From: Bacteroidaceae bacterium
GTDB taxonomy: Bacteria > Bacteroidota > Bacteroidia > Bacteroidales > Bacteroidaceae
Length of the DNA stretch: 33,757 nucleotides
Assembly: GCA_024401305.1 (NCBI GenBank)
Contig: JAKSLI010000036.1
Span: 1 to 33,757 of the forward strand
Direction: 5' to 3'
Under the pieces are notes generated by a model. The model ran no database searches. It saw only the letters and a program-made list of their open reading frames with translations, and had not been told where the DNA came from. Below are positions 1 to 8,000 of the stretch, one piece after another. Position 1 is the stretch's first letter, and the number at the start of each line of letters is the position of its first letter. Position numbers and translations under genes: made by a program.

Positions 1-50
1 GCACGTGATTTGTAATCTCGGGGTCGTTGGTTCGAATCCGACAAGAGGCT
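1..50 (+). tRNA. tRNA-Thr (anticodon UGU), 3' part only
   Basis: The window opens inside a tRNA. The anticodon loop TTTGTAA (bases 9-15) gives anticodon TGT. Its stem CGTGA/TCTCG pairs with one T-T mismatch. The T arm is GTTGG-TTCGAAT-CCGAC (26-42), followed by the 3' acceptor strand AAGAGGC (43-49) and discriminator T50. The 5' half (acceptor and D arm) lies outside the window. A full CCA end is not encoded, as is usual in Bacteroidetes. Two terminator hairpins follow at once, so the transcript probably ends here. Confidence 0.9.
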
Positions 51-60
51 CAAGGAAAGG

Positions 61-91
61 AAACGGATAGGTTTATGCCAATCCGTTTTTG
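61..91 (+). terminator. first of two tandem terminator hairpins behind tRNA-Thr
   Basis: The stem AAACGGAT pairs with ATCCGTTT around a loop containing AGGTTTATGCC and ends in a T run. It lies 11 bases after the tRNA. The sequence is nearly the same as the next hairpin, so the two look like a local duplication. Confidence 0.7.
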
Positions 92-98
92 GTTCGAA

Positions 99-128
99 GA
101 ACGGATAGGTTTATGCCTGTCCGTTTTT
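99..128 (+). terminator. second tandem terminator hairpin behind tRNA-Thr
   Basis: AACGGATAGG pairs with CCTGTCCGTT (one G-T pair) around TTTATG, followed by six T. It shares the string ACGGATAGGTTTATGCC with the upstream hairpin. It is the stronger of the two and the likely transcript end. Confidence 0.8.
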
Positions 129-134
129 TGTTTC

Positions 135-210
135 CCTATGAGTTTTGACTCATTTTCCTTAGAGATAATTTTTTATTCCTATGAGTTTTGACTCGTTTTC
201 CATAGAGATA
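135..210. repeat. 43-base-period direct repeat with internal palindromes
   Basis: A block starting CCTATGAGTTTTGACTC at 135 recurs at 178 and runs to AGAGAT in both copies with only a few changes. Each copy contains a short palindrome, ATGAGT-TTTG-ACTCAT in copy 1 and ATGAGT-TTTG-ACTCGT in copy 2. No reading frame is evident. Function unknown. Confidence 0.6.
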
Positions 211-232
211 TTTTTGTAAACCCAACAAACGC

Positions 233-268
233 AGATTCTTTACCAACTTGGGGATAGATTAAGAATCT
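233..268. repeat. 8-bp inverted repeat AGATTCTT/AAGAATCT
   Basis: AGATTCTT at 233-240 is the exact reverse complement of AAGAATCT at 261-268. It lies directly beside the GTGTAGG/CCTACAC array and may belong to the same element. It could equally be chance in AT-rich DNA. Confidence 0.4.
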
Positions 269-278
269 TATAGATTTG

Positions 279-435
279 CCTACACCCTACACAAAAACAC
301 TGAGATTCCCTTTATTTATTAGGGTTTGTGGAGGTGTAGGCTACCATTTATGCCTACACCTCCCTACACCCACACCTACACCTCGTAATATCCTATATAC
401 CAATACGATATAAAGAAAGGTGTAGGTGTGTAGGC
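279..435. repeat. iteron-like array of eight GTGTAGG/CCTACAC heptamers in inverted pairs
   Basis: The heptamer occurs eight times in about 155 bases: as CCTACAC at 279, 286, 353, 363 and 375, and as GTGTAGG at 334, 420 and 428. Two perfect inverted repeats are built from it. GGAGGTGTAGGC (330-341) pairs with GCCTACACCTCC (352-363). CACACCTACACCT (371-383) pairs with AGGTGTAGGTGTG (418-430). The second pair encloses a smaller one, TCGTA/TACGA (383-387, 404-408). No gene overlaps it. Such spacing suggests binding sites for a replication or integration protein, but none is encoded beside it here. Bases 441-483 hold nothing I recognise. Confidence 0.65.
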
Positions 436-483
436 TATTTTCAAATTCGTCAATTTTCCTTCCTCCACGAAATTTACTTGTTC

Positions 484-566
484 CTTCCACTATCTTATCT
501 CGTCTTCCGTCAAACCATAGAGGTCATAGACGAGGCGAAAGCCTGTCCTGAGCTTGTCGATGGCAT
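484..566 (-). pseudogene. fossil C-terminal tail of a DNA methyltransferase-like protein, copy 1
   Basis: On the minus strand the sequence reads RLVYDLYGLTEDEI, then a one-base deletion before KIVEG, so the tail is frameshifted. The same tail occurs intact at 1231-1350 and 2414-2490. In my recollection LVYxLYGLTxxEIxIVEG is a common C-terminus of Eco57I-like and other N6-adenine methyltransferase/restriction proteins. Upstream in this copy the reading is interrupted by GACAAGCTCAGGACAGG (bases 542-558 in complement), a sequence widespread as an intergenic repeat in bacteria. The remaining bases 567-655 hold no further gene that I can support. Confidence 0.6.
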
Positions 567-655
567 TGAGTTCCTCTTCGACAGTATGTTTCATGCAGAC
601 CTCTTGAGTTGTGTCCAACTTCTTGGGTTCACTTCAGAGCCTGTCCCTTGACCCA

Positions 656-967
656 TTAATGATACAATAGGCTATGACAAGCATCAGCAATAATGACTAT
701 ATCGTTTCCATTTTCATCTTCTGCTACATAATATGCGAAATGAAAATCTTCTGAAATGAATTCATAATAATCATTCTCTATCCATTCTCTTTTCAGTCTT
801 GCCTTTGGGTGTATTCGGGCATATCGTCCCAATGAAGACATGGCATTATACAGACGATCCTTTTTCTTTATAACAGAAATCTCATCGTATGTCTCATGAT
901 TCATAAGGGCATAGTCATAGAATTCGTCTATCACTTCATGCACCATTGGAGATATTATGACTCTCAT
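656..967 (-). CDS. RelE/ParE-like toxin candidate
   Basis: A 103-residue protein with the size and layout of RelE/ParE-fold toxins: a helical N-terminal half with a charged KKKDRLYNAM segment, then a strand-rich C-terminal half containing EFISEDFHFAYYV and VIIADACHSLLYH near residues 70-103. The match rests on overall look, not on a certain motif. It starts with ATG at 967, which overlaps the TGA stop of the upstream 61-codon gene by one base (TGATG on the minus strand), indicating translational coupling. A small partner first and a toxin-like protein second is a common type II toxin-antitoxin layout. A strong promoter lies before the partner gene. If real, it would act on ribosome-bound mRNA or on gyrase; the sequence does not say which. 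Confidence 0.55.
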   Translation of the reverse strand: MRVIISPMVHEVIDEFYDYALMNHETYDEISVIKKKDRLYNAMSSLGRYARIHPKARLKREWIENDYYEFISEDFHFAYYVAEDENGNDIVIIADACHSLLYH

Positions 968-1152
968 CAGCTATGGAAGTGATTATGGATTTTCTTTTCT
1001 ATCAATGCCTTAGATTGCTCTAATGTCATGTATCCTTGCGCCATCAACTGAGCCGTGTTCACCTTTTTAACATTGCATTCTGTAGCTAATGCAAGTTCTG
1101 GTTCACACACCATCTGAGACTCATCTTCTGACAGTTTATATCGCTTCGTCAT
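967..1152 (-). CDS. small antitoxin-like partner of the downstream toxin candidate
   Basis: A 61-residue protein without a recognised domain. It has a short acidic N-terminus (KLSEDESQM) and a helix-forming C-terminal part from about residue 30 (NTAQLMAQGYMTLEQSKALIEKK). This could be the toxin-binding half of an antitoxin; no DNA-binding fold is evident. Its stop overlaps the start of the toxin-like gene by one base. The start ATG at 1150-1152 is about 24 bases downstream of a TACCTTTG promoter box. The assignment as antitoxin is inferred from position and size only. Confidence 0.5.
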   Translation of the reverse strand: MTKRYKLSEDESQMVCEPELALATECNVKKVNTAQLMAQGYMTLEQSKALIEKKIHNHFHS

Positions 1153-1175
1153 ATCTATGTTGATTTAATTTGCTG

Positions 1176-1207
1176 CAAAGGTACGATTAAGTATTGAAAC
1201 CGCCAAA
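1176..1207 (-). promoter_or_regulatory. Bacteroidetes-type promoter for the toxin-antitoxin-like pair
   Basis: On the minus strand TTTG (1207-1204), 20 bases and TACCTTTG (1183-1176) match the sigma-ABfr consensus TTTG-N19-TAnnTTTG. It lies 24 bases before the ATG at 1152 and partly overlaps the end of the methyltransferase-tail fossil. Confidence 0.75.
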
Positions 1208-1350
1208 TATTTCAGAATCTTTTTCTACTTTGCCCCCTTCCACAATCTTAATCTCGTCTTCGGTCAAACCATAGAGGTCATAGACGAGATGGTCGATCTC
1301 ACGCTCAAGGGCTGTGGTGTCGGCTTGTGGGTTGGATTTCTTGGCAGAAA
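1187..1350 (-). pseudogene. fossil C-terminal tail of a DNA methyltransferase-like protein, copy 2
   Basis: The minus strand encodes AKKSNPQADTTALEREIDHL followed by VYDLYGLTEDEIKIVEGG. This is the longest of three copies in the window. The open frame continues to 1414, but its first 20 or so residues (WLERSYSVTSLIVYVFF) look unrelated, so the piece is a truncated 3' end joined to foreign sequence. The frame ends at 1187. It is not expected to be a functional protein. The tail is the type found at the end of Eco57I-like methyltransferase/restriction enzymes. Confidence 0.65.
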
Positions 1351-1439
1351 GGCATGCCTGAAAAAAGACATAGACAATAAGACTTGTGACTGAGTAAGAC
1401 CTCTCAAGCCACAAGTCCTAATAAAGTGTTAGACTGATT

Positions 1440-1766
1440 CTACGTCTTCAAGAGAGACTCCTCTGCAACAATGGAAACTTCGTCTTCGTGAAGAATATAG
1501 TTTGTTGATACATTAATGATAGGAGTATTTAACGCGGCAGAAATCTTTGCCAATGTAGATAAAGTGAAGTTATGAGTTCCACCTACCCACCTGCAAACTT
1601 CCGCTTCTGTCTTTCCCATCATTTTTGCAAACTCCTTTTGAGTCATGTTTTTAGCTTTCAGTATAGCAACTATTCTATCTGCTATACCCCATGACAAATC
1701 CACTTGAATCTTAACGTCTTCAGGAATCTGCTTTAATGCCTGTTGGAATATTGAAGAGTCTTTCAT
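1440..1766 (-). CDS. XRE-family helix-turn-helix antitoxin
   Basis: A 108-residue protein with a clear HTH_3 domain at about residues 30-90 (ILKAKNMTQKEFAKMMGKTE, then VCRWVGGTHNFTLSTLAKIS). The N-terminal 30 residues precede the helices as in HigA-type antitoxins. It is the second gene of a pair: its ATG overlaps the stop of the upstream 160-residue gene by four bases (ATGA). This toxin-first order is typical of higBA-like modules. It probably represses its own operon through the two 16-base operator-like sequences at 2246-2261 and 2295-2310, and it would neutralise the upstream protein by binding. The HTH assignment is secure; the antitoxin role is inferred from context. Confidence 0.8.
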   Translation of the reverse strand: MKDSSIFQQALKQIPEDVKIQVDLSWGIADRIVAILKAKNMTQKEFAKMMGKTEAEVCRWVGGTHNFTLSTLAKISAALNTPIINVSTNYILHEDEVSIVAEESLLKT

Positions 1767-2242
1767 AAGTCAAAAGTATTATTGTCAATATCAGAGATAG
1801 TATGTTCTTCGATTGTTATCTCACCTTTTTTTACAGCAAGTTTGATTAGTTCATCAAGCTTCTGAAGAGTGAGAACATATCCATTTAGTTCCGAGTTTTC
1901 TTGATAAGTCTTTGAATCCTTAACGCCTCCATTTCCTGCTATCAATACGGAATCAGACATTCTCAAGCAATACAATCTTAATTTGCTTGTCTCTATAGGA
2001 AGAGCGCATACGCGATCTCTCATCTTGCCTTCTGGACGGAAATAACGTTCCAAGAAGCCGCTTACAGTTAGCATCTTATTGATAGCTGTGAGAATTATCT
2101 GTAAATCACGATTTAGGATGATGTCTTGTTGATACTTTTGAATGAACTTTTCAAACTCATTAAAACTTTCGCCTTCAAAGCAAATAGAAAACAGCCCTGC
2201 TTTTTCTGTCTGCATTACTGATTGAAGTTTTGCCTGCGCCAT
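1763..2242 (-). CDS. probable toxin partner of the XRE antitoxin, uncharacterised family
   Basis: The start is taken at the internal ATG (reading MAQAKLQSVM), giving about 159 residues. A longer TTG-initiated frame reaching 2290 would begin upstream of the TATCTTTG promoter box and cover an operator, so it is unlikely. The N-terminal half is charged (FEKFIQKYQQDIILNRDLQI). The core reads GFLERYFRPEGKMRDRVCAL, then KLRLYCLRMSDSVLIAGNGG; a basic patch plus a compact beta core is reminiscent of HigB/Gp49-like RNases, though longer. I do not recognise a named family with certainty. Four-base overlap with the HTH gene and shared operators support a toxin role. Confidence 0.6.
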   Translation of the reverse strand: MAQAKLQSVMQTEKAGLFSICFEGESFNEFEKFIQKYQQDIILNRDLQIILTAINKMLTVSGFLERYFRPEGKMRDRVCALPIETSKLRLYCLRMSDSVLIAGNGGVKDSKTYQENSELNGYVLTLQKLDELIKLAVKKGEITIEEHTISDIDNNTFDL

Positions 2243-2245
2243 AAT

Positions 2246-2310
2246 TACTTTATATGATAATTTTGTGCAAAGATACAATCCATAAAACAACCAATTAGCT
2301 TATATGCTAA
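2246..2310 (-). promoter_or_regulatory. promoter with two operator-like 16-mers before the XRE toxin-antitoxin pair
   Basis: The minus-strand box TATCTTTG (complement of 2269-2276) fits the TAnnTTTG element; a -33 TTTG is not clear. Two similar 16-mers flank it: TTACTTTATATGATAA at 2246-2261 and the palindrome TTAGCTTATATGCTAA at 2295-2310. They are identical at 13 of 16 positions and start 49 bases apart. One lies over the expected -33 region and one between the start site and the ATG, as expected for autorepression by the HTH protein. Confidence 0.65.
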
Positions 2311-2413
2311 TATTTTATTCCTTTTACTCGATTTTATTAACTTCAATCAATCGTAATGCAGACAGAATTCCGCTTTAGTCGTTCATATTGTTAGATGTAT
2401 TATAGTTCTTTGT

Positions 2414-2490
2414 TATTGATTTGTTCCTTCCACAATCTTAATCTCGTCTTCTGTCAAACCATAGAGGTCATAGACAAGACGGTCGATTTT
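2414..2490 (-). pseudogene. fossil C-terminal tail of a DNA methyltransferase-like protein, copy 3
   Basis: Directly behind the mod stop codon the minus strand reads KIDRLVYDLYGLTEDEIKIV then EGTNQ and a TAA. Only about 25 codons of the original 3' end remain. The junction with mod lies within about 20 bases. The tail is not continuous with the mod frame, which has its own stop at 2511-2513. This copy shows that an earlier methyltransferase-type gene at the locus was replaced or deleted. Confidence 0.65.
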
Positions 2491-2510
2491 ATGAAGAGGC
2501 AATTATCATC

Positions 2511-5096
2511 TTACATCGTGAGAACCTTTGTGCTTTCTTCGCCAAACTGACTAACTACGCGAACAGCAACTCTTCTGCCAGGCTCGTAAGTGAGAGGTTC
2601 GCTGCGATATGAGTAGAGTTCGTCCCATACCTCTTCATTGAAAACAAGTTTTAGAGTGCGTTCTGCATTCTTTTTTGTCTTATATGAGGCAGTATGCTCA
2701 AGACCTTTCTTCCATGCAGCAAACTCCTTCTTGTCGCCTCCGCAGAAGTGAATGCCACGAACAACGAACTTACTGTTGTCGTAGCGGTCATCTATTTCCC
2801 AATAAGCAATCTGGTCGAGAGAACGTGCCTGAACATCATCCTTTATAGGGTCGTAGATATCCAAACCACGTATCTCCACATGGCAGTGAGTATCGTCATC
2901 CTTAACGATTTCTATGTCAGGTTCACCGATAGTGATAAATGCACCTGCACCCTTATCTTTCTTCAACAAACCATCTTGCATAAGGTCATCGTGCATACGA
3001 ACCTTTGAGACAATGTAAGTGCCGAGATTATAGTCCTTGTCATTGATATTGTCCTCAAACGAGAAACCGAGGATTACAAGCCATGAAGCACCTTCGTTCA
3101 TTGCCTTTGGGCGGAACTCTTGTAATGCCATAGCCACATCCTGCTTGCTGACAGTACCAAACTTAGGACCGATATGGAAATAGACTGTTCTTTCCAATCC
3201 GTTGCCATCAGTATAATACCCCTTTGCATGCAGATAAGGACTTGCCAATGCTTCCACGCCACGGAACTTTGCCTGCTCTTCCTTACGACCGTTGCGAATG
3301 CCTGAAGTCATAAGATGAGAGAATATTCGCTCTTGGAACAAACGATTTTCTTCAACCTCATCCGCATGTTCTTCCATATCCTCTGGCGACTTGATATTGT
3401 AGCTCTGCAAGGTTTCGACTGTGAAAGGACCTGCTACACGCATTCGCTTTTTGTCCTCAAGAGGTTGATCGTAGAGGGTTTCTCTATCTGGTTCTTCATT
3501 TTGAGCTAAAGTTTTAATGGTAACATGTGGTACAGTTTTATAAACAAACCCTTGTCTAATGTCTTTCGATTCATTGTCAAATAATTCATAGTACGGATAA
3601 ACGGCTGTAGTAAGTCTTTTTTTTGCAATGTTCAACGCAATGCGACTTGTGTCCATAGTAATCCACCTACGTCCCCATTGCTCAGCAACGTATGCAGTAG
3701 TTCCACCACCACAAGTAGGATCCAGAACGAGATCTCCAGGGTCTGTTGTCATCAAAAGACAACGTTGAATCACTTTCGTTGATGTTTGAACAACATATTC
3801 AATATCTTTAGCTCCGGCTGTATCATTCCAAAGGTTATTTAATTCTTGCATAGGGAAATCCTCATGATACCTAATAAAAGAAGGCGTGTCTGAAGGACAA
3901 ATCACTCTATTCTTTTTAATCAGATTTTCCATACCTAATTTGTTGGTCGCCCAACTTTTTTTCTTTGCATGAATAATCTTCCCATTGAAAATGAAGTCAT
4001 AAAAGCATGAAGGGGTATAACCTGAGGATGTTAGTTTGTCCAATCTAAAGATCTTTGCACCTTTAGGTAGTAAAGATGGAGCTATTTGCTCTTGTGGAGT
4101 CATAGTCCTTGTTGAACCATCTGGTAACTCAACATATTTATACATTGAACCTGCACCTATCGCTTTATTCTCGAATAATTGTCGATATTTAACATTTTCA
4201 ATATCTTTCGCATACCATATCAAATAATCAGAAATTCCCGCTAATCCTGTACTTCCCAATGGAGATGTTTTTTTAAAAGTAATCAAAGAGCAAAAATTCT
4301 CACTACCAAACACCTCATCCATCAGATTGCGAACAAGATGAACATTCTCATCGCTAATCTGCACAAACACACTACCGCTTTGCGTAAGCAGTTCACGAGC
4401 TACGACAAGGCGATCACGAAGATATGACAAATAAGAATGAATGCCCAACTCCCAAGTATCTCGGAAAGCCTTAATCATCTCTGGCTCACCACTTAGGCTT
4501 TGGTCATTGTCCTTTACGTCTCGGCTATTGAGTTTCATCTGCCAATTGCTACCATACTTGATTCCGTAAGGCGGGTCAATATAGATACATTGTACCTTGC
4601 CCGCCATACCCTCACGCTTCAATAGAGAGTTCATGACAAGCAGAGAATCGCCCTGAATAAGGCGGTTCTTCCATTCTGATGAATGCTTGTAGTATTCTGC
4701 CACCTTCTCCAACTCATCCTGGATAGGATTGCTGAACTCCGTATAAGAGAACAAGTCTCCTTGAAGCTGTGCAACCTCGCTTTTCTGCTCAACAAGGTCA
4801 TAGAGGTTGTTGATGAGCATTTCTGGTTGCACATCCTCATGAACATAAAGCGAACGAATGTCCACTTTCATGTCAGGCGACTGAGTGTCCTCGTCGTCAT
4901 TATCATATTTGCCGAGCCAATACAATTCAGGATCACGTCCACGAGTGAACTCATGGCGGAATGTTTTGTATGTTGCAGTACGACTATCATCAGCCACATT
5001 GAAAGCTTCTTCTCCTGCATGTTCAGTAGTAGGAATGTCCAAACGCGTATCTTTTGGATGCTTGATGGCATCTACTGGTTTTGTTATCTTGCTCAT
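2511..5096 (-). CDS. type III restriction-modification system DNA methyltransferase (Mod)
   Basis: An 861-residue N6-adenine methyltransferase. The catalytic motif IV DPPY is at residues 174-177 and the AdoMet-binding motif I (DPTCGGGTTA) at 459-468. IV before I is the beta-class order of type III Mod proteins. The 270-440 stretch between them is the likely target-recognition region. It is AT-rich: 23 and 19 G+C in the 60-base blocks at 3841 and 3901, against 30 in the block at 3061. That suggests exchange by recombination. The C-terminal 350 residues are longer than in EcoP1 Mod. The ATG overlaps the res stop by four bases. Mod sets the recognition sequence and protects host DNA in complex with Res. 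No simple-sequence repeat suggesting phase variation is visible. Confidence 0.88.
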   Translation of the reverse strand: MSKITKPVDAIKHPKDTRLDIPTTEHAGEEAFNVADDSRTATYKTFRHEFTRGRDPELYWLGKYDNDDEDTQSPDMKVDIRSLYVHEDVQPEMLINNLYDLVEQKSEVAQLQGDLFSYTEFSNPIQDELEKVAEYYKHSSEWKNRLIQGDSLLVMNSLLKREGMAGKVQCIYIDPPYGIKYGSNWQMKLNSRDVKDNDQSLSGEPEMIKAFRDTWELGIHSYLSYLRDRLVVARELLTQSGSVFVQISDENVHLVRNLMDEVFGSENFCSLITFKKTSPLGSTGLAGISDYLIWYAKDIENVKYRQLFENKAIGAGSMYKYVELPDGSTRTMTPQEQIAPSLLPKGAKIFRLDKLTSSGYTPSCFYDFIFNGKIIHAKKKSWATNKLGMENLIKKNRVICPSDTPSFIRYHEDFPMQELNNLWNDTAGAKDIEYVVQTSTKVIQRCLLMTTDPGDLVLDPTCGGGTTAYVAEQWGRRWITMDTSRIALNIAKKRLTTAVYPYYELFDNESKDIRQGFVYKTVPHVTIKTLAQNEEPDRETLYDQPLEDKKRMRVAGPFTVETLQSYNIKSPEDMEEHADEVEENRLFQERIFSHLMTSGIRNGRKEEQAKFRGVEALASPYLHAKGYYTDGNGLERTVYFHIGPKFGTVSKQDVAMALQEFRPKAMNEGASWLVILGFSFEDNINDKDYNLGTYIVSKVRMHDDLMQDGLLKKDKGAGAFITIGEPDIEIVKDDDTHCHVEIRGLDIYDPIKDDVQARSLDQIAYWEIDDRYDNSKFVVRGIHFCGGDKKEFAAWKKGLEHTASYKTKKNAERTLKLVFNEEVWDELYSYRSEPLTYEPGRRVAVRVVSQFGEESTKVLTM

Positions 5097-8000
5097 AGTT
5101 CGTTTATTTTCTTGGTTAGTGCAGATTCTATATTGTCAATATCGGTTATCTCTATGAATGCCCATTCGCCGTATTCCTTCAAGTTGTTCACAGCAGGAAT
5201 CCAATAGTTTTGCGTGTAGAATCGTTTTGCATCCTTATTGCCAGTGCGGTCATTGCTGAAACCAGAGATCTCAATGATAAGGTTTACTTTGCGACCATCA
5301 GGCGCTTTGCAAACAGCAATGAAGTCAGTGATGTAATCATGTTCCTCGCCTTCAACTACATACGGAATCTTGAAACCGAGGAAAGAGTTCTTAACATAAT
5401 GCTCTACCTGCGGAAGTTGCTCAAGAGTCTTTGCGCAAATTTGTTCCCATGAATCCGTATCAGCGACGACATAATTCACATGACTCTTCTGGGTTGGATA
5501 GACCTCCTTGCTCGTCTTGCCGAAAACATGGTGCGAGCTTCCTTTTGGGTTATAGTAGTCAAGAATTGCTGAAACATTGGTTTCATCGGCGGCAACGCTT
5601 CCATTCTTAATGCCCTCGTAGATATTGGCAACAACCTTGTTACTATCCCAGAGCTTAACAAGTCGCTTCATTGGAACCTTATCGTTAGGATTGCCTATGA
5701 CCTCAATTTGATTAGCATACCAATATTCCACTATCTTCTTAAGCTTCAAGAACTTTTGGAACTGCCTGCCATTCTCGCGGTCGTTGTATTTCTGAGAAAT
5801 AAGTTGCTGCGTAAGGTAATAGATTATTTCCGAATCGCGCCACTCTTCCGGGTCGTTCTCCATTTTTATTGCGCCGCGCTCAATGGCATTCTGCATGAAA
5901 GTCTTGTAGGCAACCTCCTTTGCAAAGTCCATCTTGAACTTCGGTACATCCGTGAAATCAGCCGTAATCTTACCCTCAATAGTCTCTATGCGATAGCCAC
6001 GAACATTAGGGAATACAATTTCCATATCCTCCCGATCCTTCAATGCCTGAACAAGCACTTTTGGCTGCTGAGGTTGAGGCTTTGCTGTACCACCACTCTT
6101 GAAAGTCTTGAACGGCACACCGATGATGCGAGCGTATTCTGGAGGGAACTTATACACAATGTTTTCTTCCTTGTAACGCTTAAGGTTCTTTATGGCAATC
6201 TCGTTGCCATCCTTATCGTATGGACGAAGGTCGTAGCTACAACGACGCAACGCACGACCAGCAACCTGTTCGCAAAGCAACTGACTGCCAAAAGCACGAA
6301 TGCCGCAAACATGCGTCACAGTATTGGCGTCCCAACCTTCCGTTAGCATACTTACGCTTACTACACACTTGATATGCGCACCCAACTTGCCAGGTTTGCC
6401 CACCGTGTTCACTACTTCACGAAGAATGTCGCCATCAGCAAGTTTGTCGGCACTTCCCGCTCCATGAAGAATAGCATACTCACGCTTGAAGTTGCTTATT
6501 TCTTCTCGGAACATAGTCTTGAACTCTTCATCGACAACAGCACCTGCTTGCTCCAACTGACTGCTATCTATAAGCAGAGTTGGCGCTTTGCGAACAGGCA
6601 ATCCTTCGCGAGTGTAATTGCTGAACACATCAAACATTCCGGCTACATTTATCGGATTGCCATTTTCATCCTCGTCCTTCTTGTATCCAGCTATGTATTT
6701 GTAAACTTCCTTTGAAACTGTAGTATTGTTGCAAACTACGATAAGTACTGGAGGAGTAGAGAAAAGCTCTGCTGCCATTTCGCCCATCTGTCCGAGTTCT
6801 TGCGTGTAAGATTCATAGTCCTTCACAAACTGGTCAAGTGCTGAATTTAGCAATGCAGGCAAATGTGGAGCAGCTTCGAATTCCTTCTTTATCTCCTTGC
6901 CATCCGCATTCTTCTCCTTTCGGATTGTTTTCTGTCCTTTCTTTGGCAGTTGCTTGCTTATGTGTTTGTAGATATTGCGCAGTTTTGGCTCATCAAGGTC
7001 ATGAGTGTTGTCATAGCTTGGAAGGAACGGAATCTTGACAAGTCCGCTCTCAATGGCATCAACAAGTCCAAAATCACTCACTACCCATGGGAACAAAGAG
7101 TATTCCGGGTATCCAGAACCCTTCAGATAATAAGGTGTAGCGGAAAGATCATATATGTGCTGAAGTTTATAGCCAAGTTTCTTCATTTGGCGTAAACCTT
7201 CATACCACACCATAGCCTTCTCGTTTTCTTCCTCTGTTTCCTTAACTTCATCATCACGTTTTGCATCATCCTTCTTAGGCAGATAGCAGTGGTGGGCTTC
7301 ATCATTGATAACGAGCAGTCGCTTTCCCTTCATACCCTTTCCGAGTACTCTGCTAAGTACAACAGAGAAGTCTTCCTTCTCTTGCTGCTTGATCATTTCG
7401 CCATCCTTATAGACAAGTTTACCATCCATCGGACTTGCCTTCTTGCCAGAGAAGACCTTCGGTTCGAAAGTGTGATAGTTGGTAATGGTAATGCAAGAAT
7501 TTATTCCTTCAAAAAGGCGCTCGTAATTGTATGGGATAAGACCACGAAGATAATAGTAGTCATTCTTCATGTTGCTTTGCTTGGTGCTTTCGTCTATACG
7601 AAGAACGCCAAGGCGGTCACGAATGGTAATGCCTGGAGCTACTATCAGAAAATGGTCAGCAAAACGTGTGTCTTGGATGTTCACCTTTTTGTTTATGTAG
7701 TTGTAGAGAATGAGCATAGCCATGACAACGGTCTTACCTGTTCCCGTAGCCATCTTGAATGCTGTTCGTGGAAGCACATCTTCTTCAAGCGAACTAACAG
7801 AATGCTGACGCTCGTGAAGCAGATGAAGAAGGTAACGTCCCTTGTTCGGGTCGCGGTCGGCAACTTCATTCAAATAAACAGCAGTTTCCACGGCTTCACG
7901 CTGGCAGAAGAACAGTCGCATATTGAATGCACGTTCCTTGTTGTTGAACCAATAATTCAGCAACTCACGAGTTACGCGAGTCGTATTAGGATAACCAGCC

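Noticed and set aside
135-435. CRISPR array near the left end
   Set aside because: The repeats are only two copies of the 43-base unit plus a heptamer array in both orientations. There are no regular spacers and no cas genes.
2243-2290. TTG-initiated extension of the XRE-partner toxin gene
   Set aside because: It would place the start upstream of the TATCTTTG box and run through an operator; the internal ATG is better placed.
4683-5207. Plus-strand frame of 174 codons over the mod start
   Set aside because: It is antisense to the mod N-terminus and the res C-terminus with no supporting signal.
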